From the NCBI GenBank assembly GCA_021777335.1, contig JAJYDT010000010.1:1-54563 (forward strand): a stretch of 54,563 nt of DNA, read 5' to 3'. Positions 37,535-46,173 of the stretch are shown here, one piece after another. The notes under the pieces were generated by a model. That model was given only the letters and a program-made list of their open reading frames with translations, was not told where the DNA came from and searched no databases. This DNA is from Pseudomonadota bacterium. Lineage in GTDB: Bacteria > Pseudomonadota > Gammaproteobacteria > Acidiferrobacterales > Acidiferrobacteraceae. Every line of letters starts with the position of its first letter. Position 1 is the stretch's first letter. The position numbers and the translations under genes were made by a program.

Positions 37535-38899
37535 TTATTGGAGAATTCTCACAAAATCATTGTAAAACGCCAACACCATGAGCCCCAGTAACAGGAGGAT
37601 GCCCACCCTCTGCCCCCATCCCACGATGCGTTCTGAAACCGGCCCCCCCTTCAGTGCCTCAATGAAATAGAACAGGAGATGGCCCCCGTCGAGTACAGGC
37701 ACCGGCATCAGATTCAGCACGCCAAGGCTCACGCTGACTACCGCGAGGAATGTCAGGAAGCTCGCAAGCCCAAGCTGCACTGAGTAACCGGCGTACTGCG
37801 CGATAGTGATTGGCCCACTGATGTTCTTGGGTGACACCCGCAGCAGTACCATCTTGTAAAGCATCTCGACAGTCAAGGCCGACATTGCCCACGTGTTTTC
37901 CCAGGCGCCGCCGAGCGCCGCGATAGGTCCAAGCCGAACCGTGGTCCGCAGCGAGTTGGGTATGTGTGGAAAGCGCACCATCGCGTCGATGCGTCCGATC
38001 AACCGGTTTCGCACATGCACCGACTTGGGCGTCACAATGATCATCAGCGTCTTTCCATCGCGGTCCACCTGAAGGTGAAGCGTGCGATTCGGCATCGCGC
38101 TGATATCGTGTACGAGTTCCTGCCAGGTGTGAATGGGCTGTCCCTGAACTGCGACCACACGGTCCCCGGGGCGCAATCCCGCCCTGGCCGCCGGCCCGTT
38201 CTTGATCACGGCGCCGATGACCGGTTGTATCTTCGGAAGGTAGCCATAAAGCCCGATCGTCCGCTCAAACCGTCCGCTGCTGATGTCCCGCGCTGACACA
38301 CCACGGAAGCTTAAGCGTCTTACCCGGATTTGCCCTTGGGGGTTACGCACCTTAATGCGGACTGTATCGTGCTGGAGCGCCTCCTGGAGCAACATCAGCC
38401 GGGGCTGATCCCAGCTCAGGACACGCTTGCCGTCAATCCTCAGCATCACGTCGCCCACGCGGAACCCAGCTTTGGCCGCGGGCGACCCGGGAACCACCCT
38501 GCCCACCACAGGCACGATGCCGGGTACTCCGAGCACCAGGACAAACCAGTAGGCAAGGAATGCGAACAGAAAATTGAACATCGGGCCCGCAGCGACAATG
38601 GCTGCCCGCTTTGGAAGGGGCTGGCGGTTGAAGGCACGATGAAGCTCACCGGGAGGTACCTCACCCTCGGTTTCGTCCAGCATCTTCACGTAGCCGCCAA
38701 GCGGTACGGCGGCGATCGCGTACTCGGTCCCGTCGGGACCGGCGCGGCGGGACCAGAGAACCTTGCCGAAACCCACCGAAAAGCGCAGCACCTTGACACC
38801 AAGGAGGCGGGCGACCCAATAATGCCCGAATTCGTGCACAATCACGAGGATCGCAATGGCAAGCACAAACCCCGCGACACTGTACATGATTCCGGTCAT
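37535..38899 (-). CDS. rseP: Site-2 protease RseP
   Basis: This 454-residue intramembrane metalloprotease cuts anti-sigma factors (RseA-type) and leader peptides. The zinc motif HEFGH is at 22-26 in the first membrane segment. Two PDZ domains follow (GFRVGDVMLRIDGKRVLSW and GLRPGDRVVAVQGQPIHTW). The third metal ligand lies in NLMPVPVLDGGHLLFY. Membrane segments close the C-terminus. Start and dxr stop overlap as ATGA. Confidence 0.97.
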   Translation of the reverse strand: MTGIMYSVAGFVLAIAILVIVHEFGHYWVARLLGVKVLRFSVGFGKVLWSRRAGPDGTEYAIAAVPLGGYVKMLDETEGEVPPGELHRAFNRQPLPKRAAIVAAGPMFNFLFAFLAYWFVLVLGVPGIVPVVGRVVPGSPAAKAGFRVGDVMLRIDGKRVLSWDQPRLMLLQEALQHDTVRIKVRNPQGQIRVRRLSFRGVSARDISSGRFERTIGLYGYLPKIQPVIGAVIKNGPAARAGLRPGDRVVAVQGQPIHTWQELVHDISAMPNRTLHLQVDRDGKTLMIIVTPKSVHVRNRLIGRIDAMVRFPHIPNSLRTTVRLGPIAALGGAWENTWAMSALTVEMLYKMVLLRVSPKNISGPITIAQYAGYSVQLGLASFLTFLAVVSVSLGVLNLMPVPVLDGGHLLFYFIEALKGGPVSERIVGWGQRVGILLLLGLMVLAFYNDFVRILQ

Positions 38900-40137
38900 G
38901 AAACCCGCTTTCCCTTATGCGCGACGAGTTCCCGCGCCTCCGTGCGCGCCATTGCGTCATATTGCAACACGGTCTCGACACTGATGCTGTCCTCAACCGG
39001 CACAGACGACAGCACCGACTCAATCACTCGGGCAATGGTCGTAAACCCGATCTGGCCAGCCAGGAATGCCTCCACCGCGATCTCGTTGGCTGCGTTCAGC
39101 ACAGCTGGCGCCGTGCCTCCGCGCCGGCATGCGCCATAGGCAAGCGCAAGGCACGGAAACCGATCACTGTCGGGCTGTTCAAAATCAAAGCGACCGATCG
39201 CCGCGAGATCCAGACCCGCCACACCGGAATCGATGCGTTCTGGCCACCCCAGCGCGTGCGCGATTGGCGTGCGCATATCCGGGTTCCCGAGCTGAGCGAG
39301 CATCGAACCATCCCGATACTCCACAAGCGAGTGGACAACACTCTGCGGATGAATGACCACATCGACCATATCCGCAGTGGCGCGAAACAGATGGCACGCC
39401 TCGATGACCTCGAGACCCTTGTTCATCAAGGTCGCCGAATCCACGGAAATCTTGCGTCCCATCCGCCAATTGGGATGAGCGCAGGCCTCGTCTGGGGTGG
39501 CGCCTTCGATCTGCGGCAAAGTCCAGGTTCGAAACGGGCCGCCGGAGCATGTCAGAAGGATGCGTCGTACACCGCAGGACTCGAGCAGGCGTGTTCCTGT
39601 GGGAAGACACTGAAAAACGGCGTTGTGTTCGCTGTCGATCGGTAAAATCTCGGCCGAAAACTTCGCGGCCTCGTCCATCATGAGTGTCCCCAGCATCACC
39701 AGCGATTCCTTGTTCGCAAGCAGCACGCGGCGCCCCGCACGGACAGCCCCGAGCGTCGGTGCGAGCCCTGCGGCTCCGACGATCGCCGCCATGACAATCT
39801 GCGCAGAAGGCAGGAGGGCTGCTTCGCATAGACCGGGAATACCTGCAACGACACGAACGCCTGAGCCAGCCGCTCGGAGTTTGCGCTCAAGCTCTTCGGC
39901 GGCCCGCTCGTCCATCATGGCAGCGAGCTCAGGTTGAAATTGCTGACATTGTTCGTACAGGCGTTCGACCTGGGTATTGCCAGTCAGCGCCACCACGCGG
40001 AAGCGTCCCGGGTGCAACGCAACCACCTTCAGGGTATTGACGCCGATGGAACCCGTCGAGCCGAGAATGACAAGGCCCCGAGCAAGGCTGGGTTGTGGTG
40101 GGCGCGCAGCGCCGGGCCTTACGGTCGCGACAGCCAT
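38896..40137 (-). CDS. dxr: 1-deoxy-D-xylulose 5-phosphate reductoisomerase
   Basis: This 413-residue enzyme makes MEP from DXP, the committed step of non-mevalonate isoprenoid synthesis; its product ultimately feeds undecaprenyl phosphate made by UppS nearby. NADPH-binding GSTGSIGVNTLKV, LLANKESLVMLG, and metal/substrate motifs PIDSEHNAVFQCL, LTCSGGPFRT and MNKGLEVIEACHLF are present. The N-terminus has about 20 extra Pro/Arg-rich residues before the fold. It overlaps cdsA by 19 bases. Confidence 0.98.
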   Translation of the reverse strand: MAVATVRPGAARPPQPSLARGLVILGSTGSIGVNTLKVVALHPGRFRVVALTGNTQVERLYEQCQQFQPELAAMMDERAAEELERKLRAAGSGVRVVAGIPGLCEAALLPSAQIVMAAIVGAAGLAPTLGAVRAGRRVLLANKESLVMLGTLMMDEAAKFSAEILPIDSEHNAVFQCLPTGTRLLESCGVRRILLTCSGGPFRTWTLPQIEGATPDEACAHPNWRMGRKISVDSATLMNKGLEVIEACHLFRATADMVDVVIHPQSVVHSLVEYRDGSMLAQLGNPDMRTPIAHALGWPERIDSGVAGLDLAAIGRFDFEQPDSDRFPCLALAYGACRRGGTAPAVLNAANEIAVEAFLAGQIGFTTIARVIESVLSSVPVEDSISVETVLQYDAMARTEARELVAHKGKRVS

Positions 40138-40910
40138 AGCGATGCCAGCGCATATACAGGGGCGGCCGCGGTAAAACCATCGATCCGGTCAAACACCCCG
40201 CCGTGGCCCGGCAGAAGATGTCCGCTGTCCTTAACGCCAGCGATGCGCTTTGCGCGACTCTCAGTAAGATCGCCGATAAGCGAGAACAGGGCCAGCGCCA
40301 CTGCGACGAGCGTCCATAACCCGAGATCCCGGCCCGCAAGGTGCAGAACAGTTCTTCCGGTCACATAGCCCAGCAGGCTTACACCCGCCACGGCGCCGGC
40401 CAGTCCCTCCGCGCTCTTGCCAGGACTCACATGCGATGCGATCTTTGTTCTCCCTAACGGTTTGCCAATAAGGTAAGCGGCGATATCGCAAAAGGAGACC
40501 AGCACGAGAAGCAGCGCGCTGCGCAAATGACCAGCAGGCGATAACGCCACCAAAGCAAAGGCGCGCCACGCTGGCACGAGAATTGCGATTCCGGTGGCCA
40601 TTCTACCCCAGCGACTTGAGAAAAGCCCCCAGTCGAGCCGGTCGCGGATCAATAAGAGTTCCCCGGACAACCACAGCCACAATCCGACTGCAGCGATCAT
40701 GAGCAATACCGGTGGAACAAGAAGCGACAAACCCCCCGTGGCCGCGGTTGCGAACACATAGGCCATCTTTCCCCGGGATCCCAGCTTGTTCAAACCCGCC
40801 CATTCAAAGGACGCAACCAGCGCGATGGCGCCCATGAATGCCGCAAAGGCCTGGGGCGGAAACTTAAGAACCGCGAAGATCATGAGCGTGATCAACGCTA
40901 ACGCGGTCAT
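40119..40910 (-). CDS. cdsA: Phosphatidate cytidylyltransferase
   Basis: This 263-residue multi-span membrane enzyme makes CDP-diacylglycerol for phospholipids. The family signature near the C-terminus reads SLIGDLTESRAKRIAGVKDSGHLLPGHGGVFDRIDG, with the DRxD metal motif. About seven hydrophobic segments precede it. The ATG at 40910 has AAGGAG 6 bases upstream, so it is preferred to a GTG at 40928. The catalytic domain is complete and the protein is a little shorter than in E. coli. Confidence 0.96.
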   Translation of the reverse strand: MTALALITLMIFAVLKFPPQAFAAFMGAIALVASFEWAGLNKLGSRGKMAYVFATAATGGLSLLVPPVLLMIAAVGLWLWLSGELLLIRDRLDWGLFSSRWGRMATGIAILVPAWRAFALVALSPAGHLRSALLLVLVSFCDIAAYLIGKPLGRTKIASHVSPGKSAEGLAGAVAGVSLLGYVTGRTVLHLAGRDLGLWTLVAVALALFSLIGDLTESRAKRIAGVKDSGHLLPGHGGVFDRIDGFTAAAPVYALASLWLSRP

Positions 40911-40920
40911 GAACCGCTCC

Positions 40921-41688
40921 TTAAACACGACGCGCGGCCTCGATCTGCTCCCCGGTATGGCCAAATCGCCTTTGGCGTCCCACGTACGACTTCAAGGCCG
41001 CGTCGAACTCGGTCCGCCCGAAATCCGGCCACAGAGCCGTGGTAAAATAAAGCTCGGTGTACGCAAGCTGCCACAACAGAAAATTGCTGATGCGCTGTTC
41101 GCCGCCTGTACGGATGAAGAGATCCGGTTCAGGGAGGTCGGACAACGACAAAAACTGCTGCAGAACTTCGGGGCTGATATCTTCTGGCCGGATCTCTCCC
41201 GCGACTGCCCGTCGTGCAAGCTCAATACAGGCACGTGCAATATCCCACCGCCCCCCGTAATTCACCGCGATTGTCACCTGGAGCCGCGTATTGTTCGCAG
41301 TAAGCAGCTCCGCTTCACGGACCTTCCGCGCCACTGTATTCCCGAATCGCGCAATGTCCCCAATGGTGCGGAACCGGATGTTGTTCGTGTGCAGTTTCGC
41401 CACTTCGTTGTCCAGCGCGAATCCAAACAGGTCCATCAGCAACTGGACCTCTCGCTCTGGACGTCGCCAATTTTCGCTGCTGAAGGCAAACAGTGTCAGG
41501 TGGCGAACCCCGGTCTCGGCACACGCCTTGACCATCTCACGCACCATCTCGAGCCCCTTCCGATGCCCGGCGATGCGCGGCAGCCCACGCGCCTTTGCCC
41601 ACCGACCGTTGCCGTCCATGATGACGGCAATGTGTTCCGGAATGGACCTGTCTGCGGGGATCTTGGGGGCGGAATCGGTGGTTGTCAT
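40921..41688 (-). CDS. uppS: Undecaprenyl diphosphate synthase
   Basis: This 255-residue cis-prenyltransferase makes the C55 lipid carrier for peptidoglycan and O-antigen. The signature IAVIMDGNGRWAKARGLPR has the catalytic Asp at 25. GHRKG, TLFAFSSENWRRPE and DLFIRTGGEQRISNFLLWQLAYTELYF are present. It is 60 bp downstream of frr. Confidence 0.98.
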   Translation of the reverse strand: MTTTDSAPKIPADRSIPEHIAVIMDGNGRWAKARGLPRIAGHRKGLEMVREMVKACAETGVRHLTLFAFSSENWRRPEREVQLLMDLFGFALDNEVAKLHTNNIRFRTIGDIARFGNTVARKVREAELLTANNTRLQVTIAVNYGGRWDIARACIELARRAVAGEIRPEDISPEVLQQFLSLSDLPEPDLFIRTGGEQRISNFLLWQLAYTELYFTTALWPDFGRTEFDAALKSYVGRQRRFGHTGEQIEAARRV

Positions 41689-41748
41689 ACTTTAAATAGT
41701 ATAAACCGGCAGGGTGGCTAGTGGCCGCCGTTCGCCGCCGAGGACCGG

Positions 41749-42306
41749 TTAAATCGCCAGGATCTCGTGCTCTTTTGCGGCCACAAGTCTGTCCACTTCC
41801 GCGATGAAATGGTCGGTGATCTTCTGGACAATATCCTGTGCATGCTTCTCGTCGTCCTCCGATATCTCCTTCTTTTTCAGCAGTTCCTTAAGGTGGTTGT
41901 TGCTGTCCCGGCGGACATTGCGGACAGAGACCTTCGCGCTCTCACCCTCGTGCCGTGCGAGGCGCCCAAGTTCCTTGCGCCGTTCCTCCGTCAGCGGGGG
42001 CAACGGCACCCGGATGGTTTGACCGGCGGTCACGGGATTCAATCCCAGCCCGCATTCCAGTATCGCCTTTTCTACTGCGGGGACAACCCCCTTCTCCCAT
42101 GGGGTGATGGTGAGATTGCGTGCATCCCCCACCGCAATCGTCGCTACCTGGCTCAATGGCACCCTAGCCCCGTAGTACTCTACCTGAACGTGCTCGATCA
42201 ACCCGGTGCTCGCCCGGCCTGTGCGGATTTTTCCAAGATCGGCTTTGAGGACCTCGATCGTCTTCTGCATGCGAAGCTCGGTATCCTTCTTGATTCTTTC
42301 GAGCAT
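41749..42306 (-). CDS. frr: Ribosome recycling factor
   Basis: This 185-residue tRNA-shaped protein frees ribosomes after termination together with [36 protein letters not shown] is the typical N-terminal helix, and [35 protein letters not shown] the conserved C-terminal part. The ATG at 42306 is used, as the base triplet before it is a TTG. It is 12 bp after pyrH. Confidence 0.98.
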   Translation of the reverse strand: MLERIKKDTELRMQKTIEVLKADLGKIRTGRASTGLIEHVQVEYYGARVPLSQVATIAVGDARNLTITPWEKGVVPAVEKAILECGLGLNPVTAGQTIRVPLPPLTEERRKELGRLARHEGESAKVSVRNVRRDSNNHLKELLKKKEISEDDEKHAQDIVQKITDHFIAEVDRLVAAKEHEILAI

Positions 42307-42318
42307 CAACGGTCTCCG

Positions 42319-43041
42319 TTAACTGACCAGCGTACCTTCCGGTTCCCCGCGGATCACGCGTACAAGACTGCCTGGTTTCTGGATGCTGAAGACCCGCACG
42401 GGCAGCTTTTGTTCCCGGCAGAGGGCTACCGCTGTCAGATCCATCACCTCGAGTCGCTGTTCAAGAACCTGGTCATAGGTCAGCACGTCATACCGGACCG
42501 CGTCCTTGTATCTCACCGGGTCTTTCGAATACACACCATCCACCTTTGTTGCCTTTAGCACCACATCAGCCCCGATCTCGGCACCGCGAAGGCTGGCCGC
42601 TGTGTCGGTTGTGAAGAACGGGCTGCCGGTCCCCGCGCCGAAGATCACGACCTGCCCGTTTTCGAGGCACGCGAGCGCCTCGCGCCGGGAATATGGTTTT
42701 GCTATTCGCTCCACAGCAAGCGCGGAAAGCAGTGCTGCCGGAACACCATTCCCCTCGAGTGCCTCCTGCAGCGCAAGTGCGTTCATCAGCGTAGCCAGCA
42801 TACCCATGTAGTCCGCAGTTGCGCGCGCCATGACCCCGCCCGCGTCCATACCCCGGAAGATATTCCCGCCACCCACGACGATACCGATCTCGACGCCGAG
42901 GTCCCGGACCTGTCTGATATCAGCGACCACCGACGCAAGCACTTCCTGGTTGATGCCATACGCATCCGATCCCATGAGCGACTCACCACTCAGCTTGAGC
43001 AAGATCCGCCGGTAGGCCGCCTCACGATGGTTATCGTCCAA
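42319..43041 (-). CDS. pyrH: UMP kinase
   Basis: This 240-residue hexameric kinase phosphorylates UMP to [74 protein letters not shown] and [14 protein letters not shown] are family motifs. The start is a TTG (43041-43039) right after the tsf stop with AGGGG ahead. No ATG lies nearer that keeps the conserved N-terminus. Confidence 0.97.
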   Translation of the reverse strand: MDDNHREAAYRRILLKLSGESLMGSDAYGINQEVLASVVADIRQVRDLGVEIGIVVGGGNIFRGMDAGGVMARATADYMGMLATLMNALALQEALEGNGVPAALLSALAVERIAKPYSRREALACLENGQVVIFGAGTGSPFFTTDTAASLRGAEIGADVVLKATKVDGVYSKDPVRYKDAVRYDVLTYDQVLEQRLEVMDLTAVALCREQKLPVRVFSIQKPGSLVRVIRGEPEGTLVS

Positions 43042-43923
43042 TCAAACCCCTTTTACCTGCGCCATTACCTCGGACGCAAAATCTGTTGCGGAACGCTCAA
43101 TGCCCTCGCCAACCTCGTAGCGCACAAAACGCACCACCTTGGCGCCTGTGCGCTCCAGTAATTTCTCGATCGTCGTATCTGGATCCTTGACGAAAACCTG
43201 CCCAAGCAGGGTGATCTCGTTGACAAATTTTGCGACCTTACCCGTCACCATCCTTTCCAAGATATCGCGGGGCTTCCCTGACTCGGCGCCCTGTGCAAGG
43301 AAAATCTCGCGCTCCTTTGCAAGCACGTCCGCCGGGACATCCTGTCTCGCGATGTAAGCCGGGCGACTCGCGGCAATATGCATCGCAAGATCACGCGCAA
43401 GGGTCTCGTCTGCGTTCGTGAGCTCAACCAATACACCGATCCTGCGTCCATGCAGATAGCGACCAATCCGTCCCGTCGTCACATACCGACTGAAGCGACG
43501 GATATTGATATTTTCGCCGAACTTTGACACCAAATCGTTACGCCCCTGGCCCACCGAGACATTCCCGCCATCGATCGCAAGCGCCGACAGGGCTGCTACG
43601 TCGCGCGGATCGTGAGCCACCACCGTCCTCGCAACCGCAAGTGCGTACTGCATGAAGTGTTCATCCTTCGCGACGAAATCCGTCTCCGAATTGACTTCGA
43701 CGAGTGCAGCCACGTGACCAGATGCGTCAACATGTATCGCGACGGCACCCTCGGCCGCAGTGCGATGCGCCTTCTTCTCAACCTTGGCGCCCACTTTCTT
43801 CCGTAGAAGGTCGATGGCTCCTTCGATGTCACCTCCAGTTTCGGTGAGCGCCGCCTTGCATTCCATCATCCCAAGACCGGTGCGTTCGCGCAGATCTTTT
43901 ACCTGACTCGCCGTAATCGTCAT
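43042..43923 (-). CDS. tsf: Translation elongation factor Ts
   Basis: This 293-residue nucleotide exchange factor for EF-Tu has MTITASQVKDLRERTGLGMMECKAALTETGGD as its N-terminal UBA-like domain, then the TDFVA motif in EVNSETDFVAKDEHF. A C-terminal coiled coil and ERTGAKVVRFVRYEVGEG end it. The ATG at 43923 is set by homology. An intrinsic terminator in front separates it from rpsB and would lower its expression relative to rpsB. Confidence 0.98.
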   Translation of the reverse strand: MTITASQVKDLRERTGLGMMECKAALTETGGDIEGAIDLLRKKVGAKVEKKAHRTAAEGAVAIHVDASGHVAALVEVNSETDFVAKDEHFMQYALAVARTVVAHDPRDVAALSALAIDGGNVSVGQGRNDLVSKFGENINIRRFSRYVTTGRIGRYLHGRRIGVLVELTNADETLARDLAMHIAASRPAYIARQDVPADVLAKEREIFLAQGAESGKPRDILERMVTGKVAKFVNEITLLGQVFVKDPDTTIEKLLERTGAKVVRFVRYEVGEGIERSATDFASEVMAQVKGV

Positions 43924-43956
43924 CTTGTGCTCCTGAAATACCCCAAGGAAAATGTG

Positions 43957-43982
43957 AGAAAAGGGGCCCACGGCCCCTTTTT
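43957..43982 (-). terminator. Intrinsic terminator/attenuator between rpsB and tsf
   Basis: On the minus strand AAAAGGGGCC and GGCCCCTTTT form a perfect 10-bp stem with a 3-base loop and end in a short U tract. It lies 12 bp after the rpsB stop and before tsf, where such an attenuator is known in other proteobacteria. Confidence 0.85.
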
Positions 43983-43994
43983 CTGTCTTCTTCC

Positions 43995-44894
43995 TTATTC
44001 TTTCCTCGCCCGGGCCCGCGGATGTGCGCCCTCCTTCGCTTTCGCCTCCGTCGGGCGGCCTCTTGCACTCGCCACCGCCGGCTCGTTCTTTACATCGGTA
44101 TCCGCTGGCTCCACGACTCGAGCCGCAGGTTTTTTGCGCGTAGCAGCCCTGGGTGCGGCCTCACTCTCCGGCACCTCGACAAACTCTTCGTCCCCTGTGA
44201 CCGGGGATGCGACCCGCTGACGCCCATCGATAATGGCGTCGCCCGCAGCGGACAGGTACAACCGAATGGCACGGATGGCATCATCATTCCCAGGGATAAT
44301 GTAGTCGACACCATCGGTCTTGCAGTTCGTGTCGACTACTGCCACGACCGGGATGTTCAGCTTGTTGGCCTCACTGACCGCGATGTACTCATGACCAACG
44401 TCGATGACAAAAACCGCATCCGGGAGCCCGGGCATATCCTTGATGCCGGAGAGACTCCGATCAAGCTTCTGCCGCTCACGGTCCAGCGTCAGCACCTCTT
44501 TCTTGTTGAGTTTTCCAGTCGCGCCCTCGGCCAGTATGGCTTCGAGACCTTTGAGACGCTCGATCGACTTGCGCACCGTCTTGTAGTTGGTCAACATGCC
44601 GCCAAGCCAGCGGTGATCCACGTAAGGCGATTCGCAGCGCGTCGCCTCCTCCCGGATCGCCTCGGCCGCCTGCCGCTTCGTGCCGACAAACAGCACAGTA
44701 CCTTTGTTCGCGGCAAGATTGCCAAGAAAGTTCATGGCCTCGTTGAAGAGCGGAAGCGTCTTTTCGAGATTGATGATGTGGATCTTGTTGCGGTGGCCAA
44801 ATATGAACGGCCGCATTTTGGGATGCCAGAACCGGGTTTGATGTCCAAAATGAACCCCCGCCTCCAGCATCTGACGCATTGTCACATTACTCAT
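43995..44894 (-). CDS. rpsB: Ribosomal protein S2
   Basis: This 299-residue small-subunit protein starts [27 protein letters not shown], with [14 protein letters not shown] and [34 protein letters not shown] as hallmarks. E. coli S2 has 241 residues. Here the core ends near residue 230 (AIIDGRQ) and about 70 extra residues follow: acidic first ([11 protein letters not shown]), then Ala/Arg/Lys-rich ([18 protein letters not shown]). The start is supported by GAGAGGA 8 bases upstream. It leads the 21-gene block. Confidence 0.97.
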   Translation of the reverse strand: MSNVTMRQMLEAGVHFGHQTRFWHPKMRPFIFGHRNKIHIINLEKTLPLFNEAMNFLGNLAANKGTVLFVGTKRQAAEAIREEATRCESPYVDHRWLGGMLTNYKTVRKSIERLKGLEAILAEGATGKLNKKEVLTLDRERQKLDRSLSGIKDMPGLPDAVFVIDVGHEYIAVSEANKLNIPVVAVVDTNCKTDGVDYIIPGNDDAIRAIRLYLSAAGDAIIDGRQRVASPVTGDEEFVEVPESEAAPRAATRKKPAARVVEPADTDVKNEPAVASARGRPTEAKAKEGAHPRARARKE

Positions 44895-44930
44895 AAGCTT
44901 ATCCTCTCGGGTTTTCCCGCCATGAACCCC

Positions 44931-44977
44931 GCTGGTCAACCCCGTCTGATAAGATCAGAGAGGGCACCCGGACCAGC
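44931..44977 (-). promoter_or_regulatory. Two-stem rpsB leader, possible S2 autoregulatory site
   Basis: GCTGGTC/GACCAGC (7 bp, 44931-44937 and 44971-44977) encloses TCTGAT/ATCAGA (6 bp, 44945-44950 and 44954-44959). It ends about 36 bases before the rpsB ATG. Gammaproteobacterial rpsB leaders are known to be repressed by S2 through a structured 5' region, and this structure fits. Confidence 0.6.
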
Positions 44978-45070
44978 GTGACGGCCCATGTGTGATTTTG
45001 GTTGATGAAATATCCCGGCCAAGCCGGATTTACATGCGAAATGCGCGCCAAGGGGCGCACGCCGCGCGCG

Positions 45071-45100
45071 CACTATAACGCAAGAATAGCGTTTTTTCCA
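45071..45100 (-). promoter_or_regulatory. Promoter of the rpsB block
   Basis: On the minus strand TTGGAA (45100-45095) and TATAGT (45076-45071) are separated by 18 bases. A start near 45064 would give a leader of about 170 bases that includes the two-stem structure. GC-rich sequence right after the -10 is consistent with a stringent-control-type discriminator. Confidence 0.65.
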
Positions 45101-45224
45101 ATGGATTCTACGCCATGCCGCACTTTTGCGCCCGTTTCGACCACAGCTGCGGCGACTGGTTGAATTTCCACCCGATAAAGACAGACAATATCTCCGCAAC
45201 CAACCCATTTACGGCAGAACCTGC

Positions 45225-46025
45225 ATGGCCGTTACCATAAAAACGCCTGAAGAGATTGAAAAGATGCGCGTGGCCGGGCGTCTCGCGGCTGAGGTGCTTG
45301 AGATGATTGGCCCCCACGTCCAACCGGGCATCGATACTGCCGAGCTTGACCGGATCTGCCATGACCATATCGTCAATGTCCAGAAAGCAATCCCTGCGCC
45401 ACTCAATTACAAGGGCTTCCCGAAATCGATCTGCACATCGATCAATCATCAGGTCTGCCACGGAATTCCGGGGGACCGCAGACTCAAGAAGGGCGACATT
45501 ATCAACATTGATGTCACGGTGATCAAAGATGGTTATCACGGCGACACGAGCAAAATGTTCTTCGTGGGGGAACCCTCGATACAGGCCAGGAGACTGGTTC
45601 GGGTCACATACGAATGCATGTGGAAAGGCATCCACTGCGTGCGGCCAGGAGCCCGTCTCGGGGACATCGGGAACGCCATTCAGCGCCACGCAGAAGCCAA
45701 CCAGTTTTCGGTCGTGCGCGAATATTGTGGGCATGGCATCGGACGCGAATTTCACGAAGATCCGCAGGTACTGCACTATGGGCATCCAGGCGGCGGAATG
45801 ACGCTAGAACCTGGCATAATCTTCACGGTGGAGCCGATGATCAATGCGGGGCGGAAAGACATCAGACTGCTGCCAGACCGCTGGACCGTTGTCACGCGCG
45901 ACCACAGTCTTTCTGCCCAATGGGAGCATACGGTTCTTGTGACAGAGACCGGCTATGAGGTGCTTACCTTACGGCCCGACGAAAAACCTTTCCTTGATGC
46001 GCGGCTCGAACAAATCGCCTCCTGA
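45225..46025 (+). CDS. map: Methionine aminopeptidase, type I
   Basis: This 266-residue metalloprotease removes the initiator Met from new proteins. Metal ligands are found in INIDVTVIKDGYHGDTSKMF (two Asp), EYCGHGIGREFHEDP (His), FTVEPMINAG (Glu) and SAQWEHTVLVTETG (Glu). The N-terminus MAVTIKTPEEIEKMRVAGRLAAEVLEMI is typical, and its ATG at 45225 is preferred to an upstream TTG. It is divergent from rpsB and followed by glnD, the usual gammaproteobacterial order. Confidence 0.97.
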   Translation: MAVTIKTPEEIEKMRVAGRLAAEVLEMIGPHVQPGIDTAELDRICHDHIVNVQKAIPAPLNYKGFPKSICTSINHQVCHGIPGDRRLKKGDIINIDVTVIKDGYHGDTSKMFFVGEPSIQARRLVRVTYECMWKGIHCVRPGARLGDIGNAIQRHAEANQFSVVREYCGHGIGREFHEDPQVLHYGHPGGGMTLEPGIIFTVEPMINAGRKDIRLLPDRWTVVTRDHSLSAQWEHTVLVTETGYEVLTLRPDEKPFLDARLEQIAS

Positions 46026-46173
46026 TACGTTCACCTCGCCAATTGCGGCGCCGGGCGGAACCTGTCCTCGGCCGCATAGCAACACCGTCGCGTACCCGGC
46101 CAATGATCCGCACCAGACATGTTCCCTGAGTCAGCATGCTTTCTGGCCCTACCGATGATCGAAAACCGCACCA

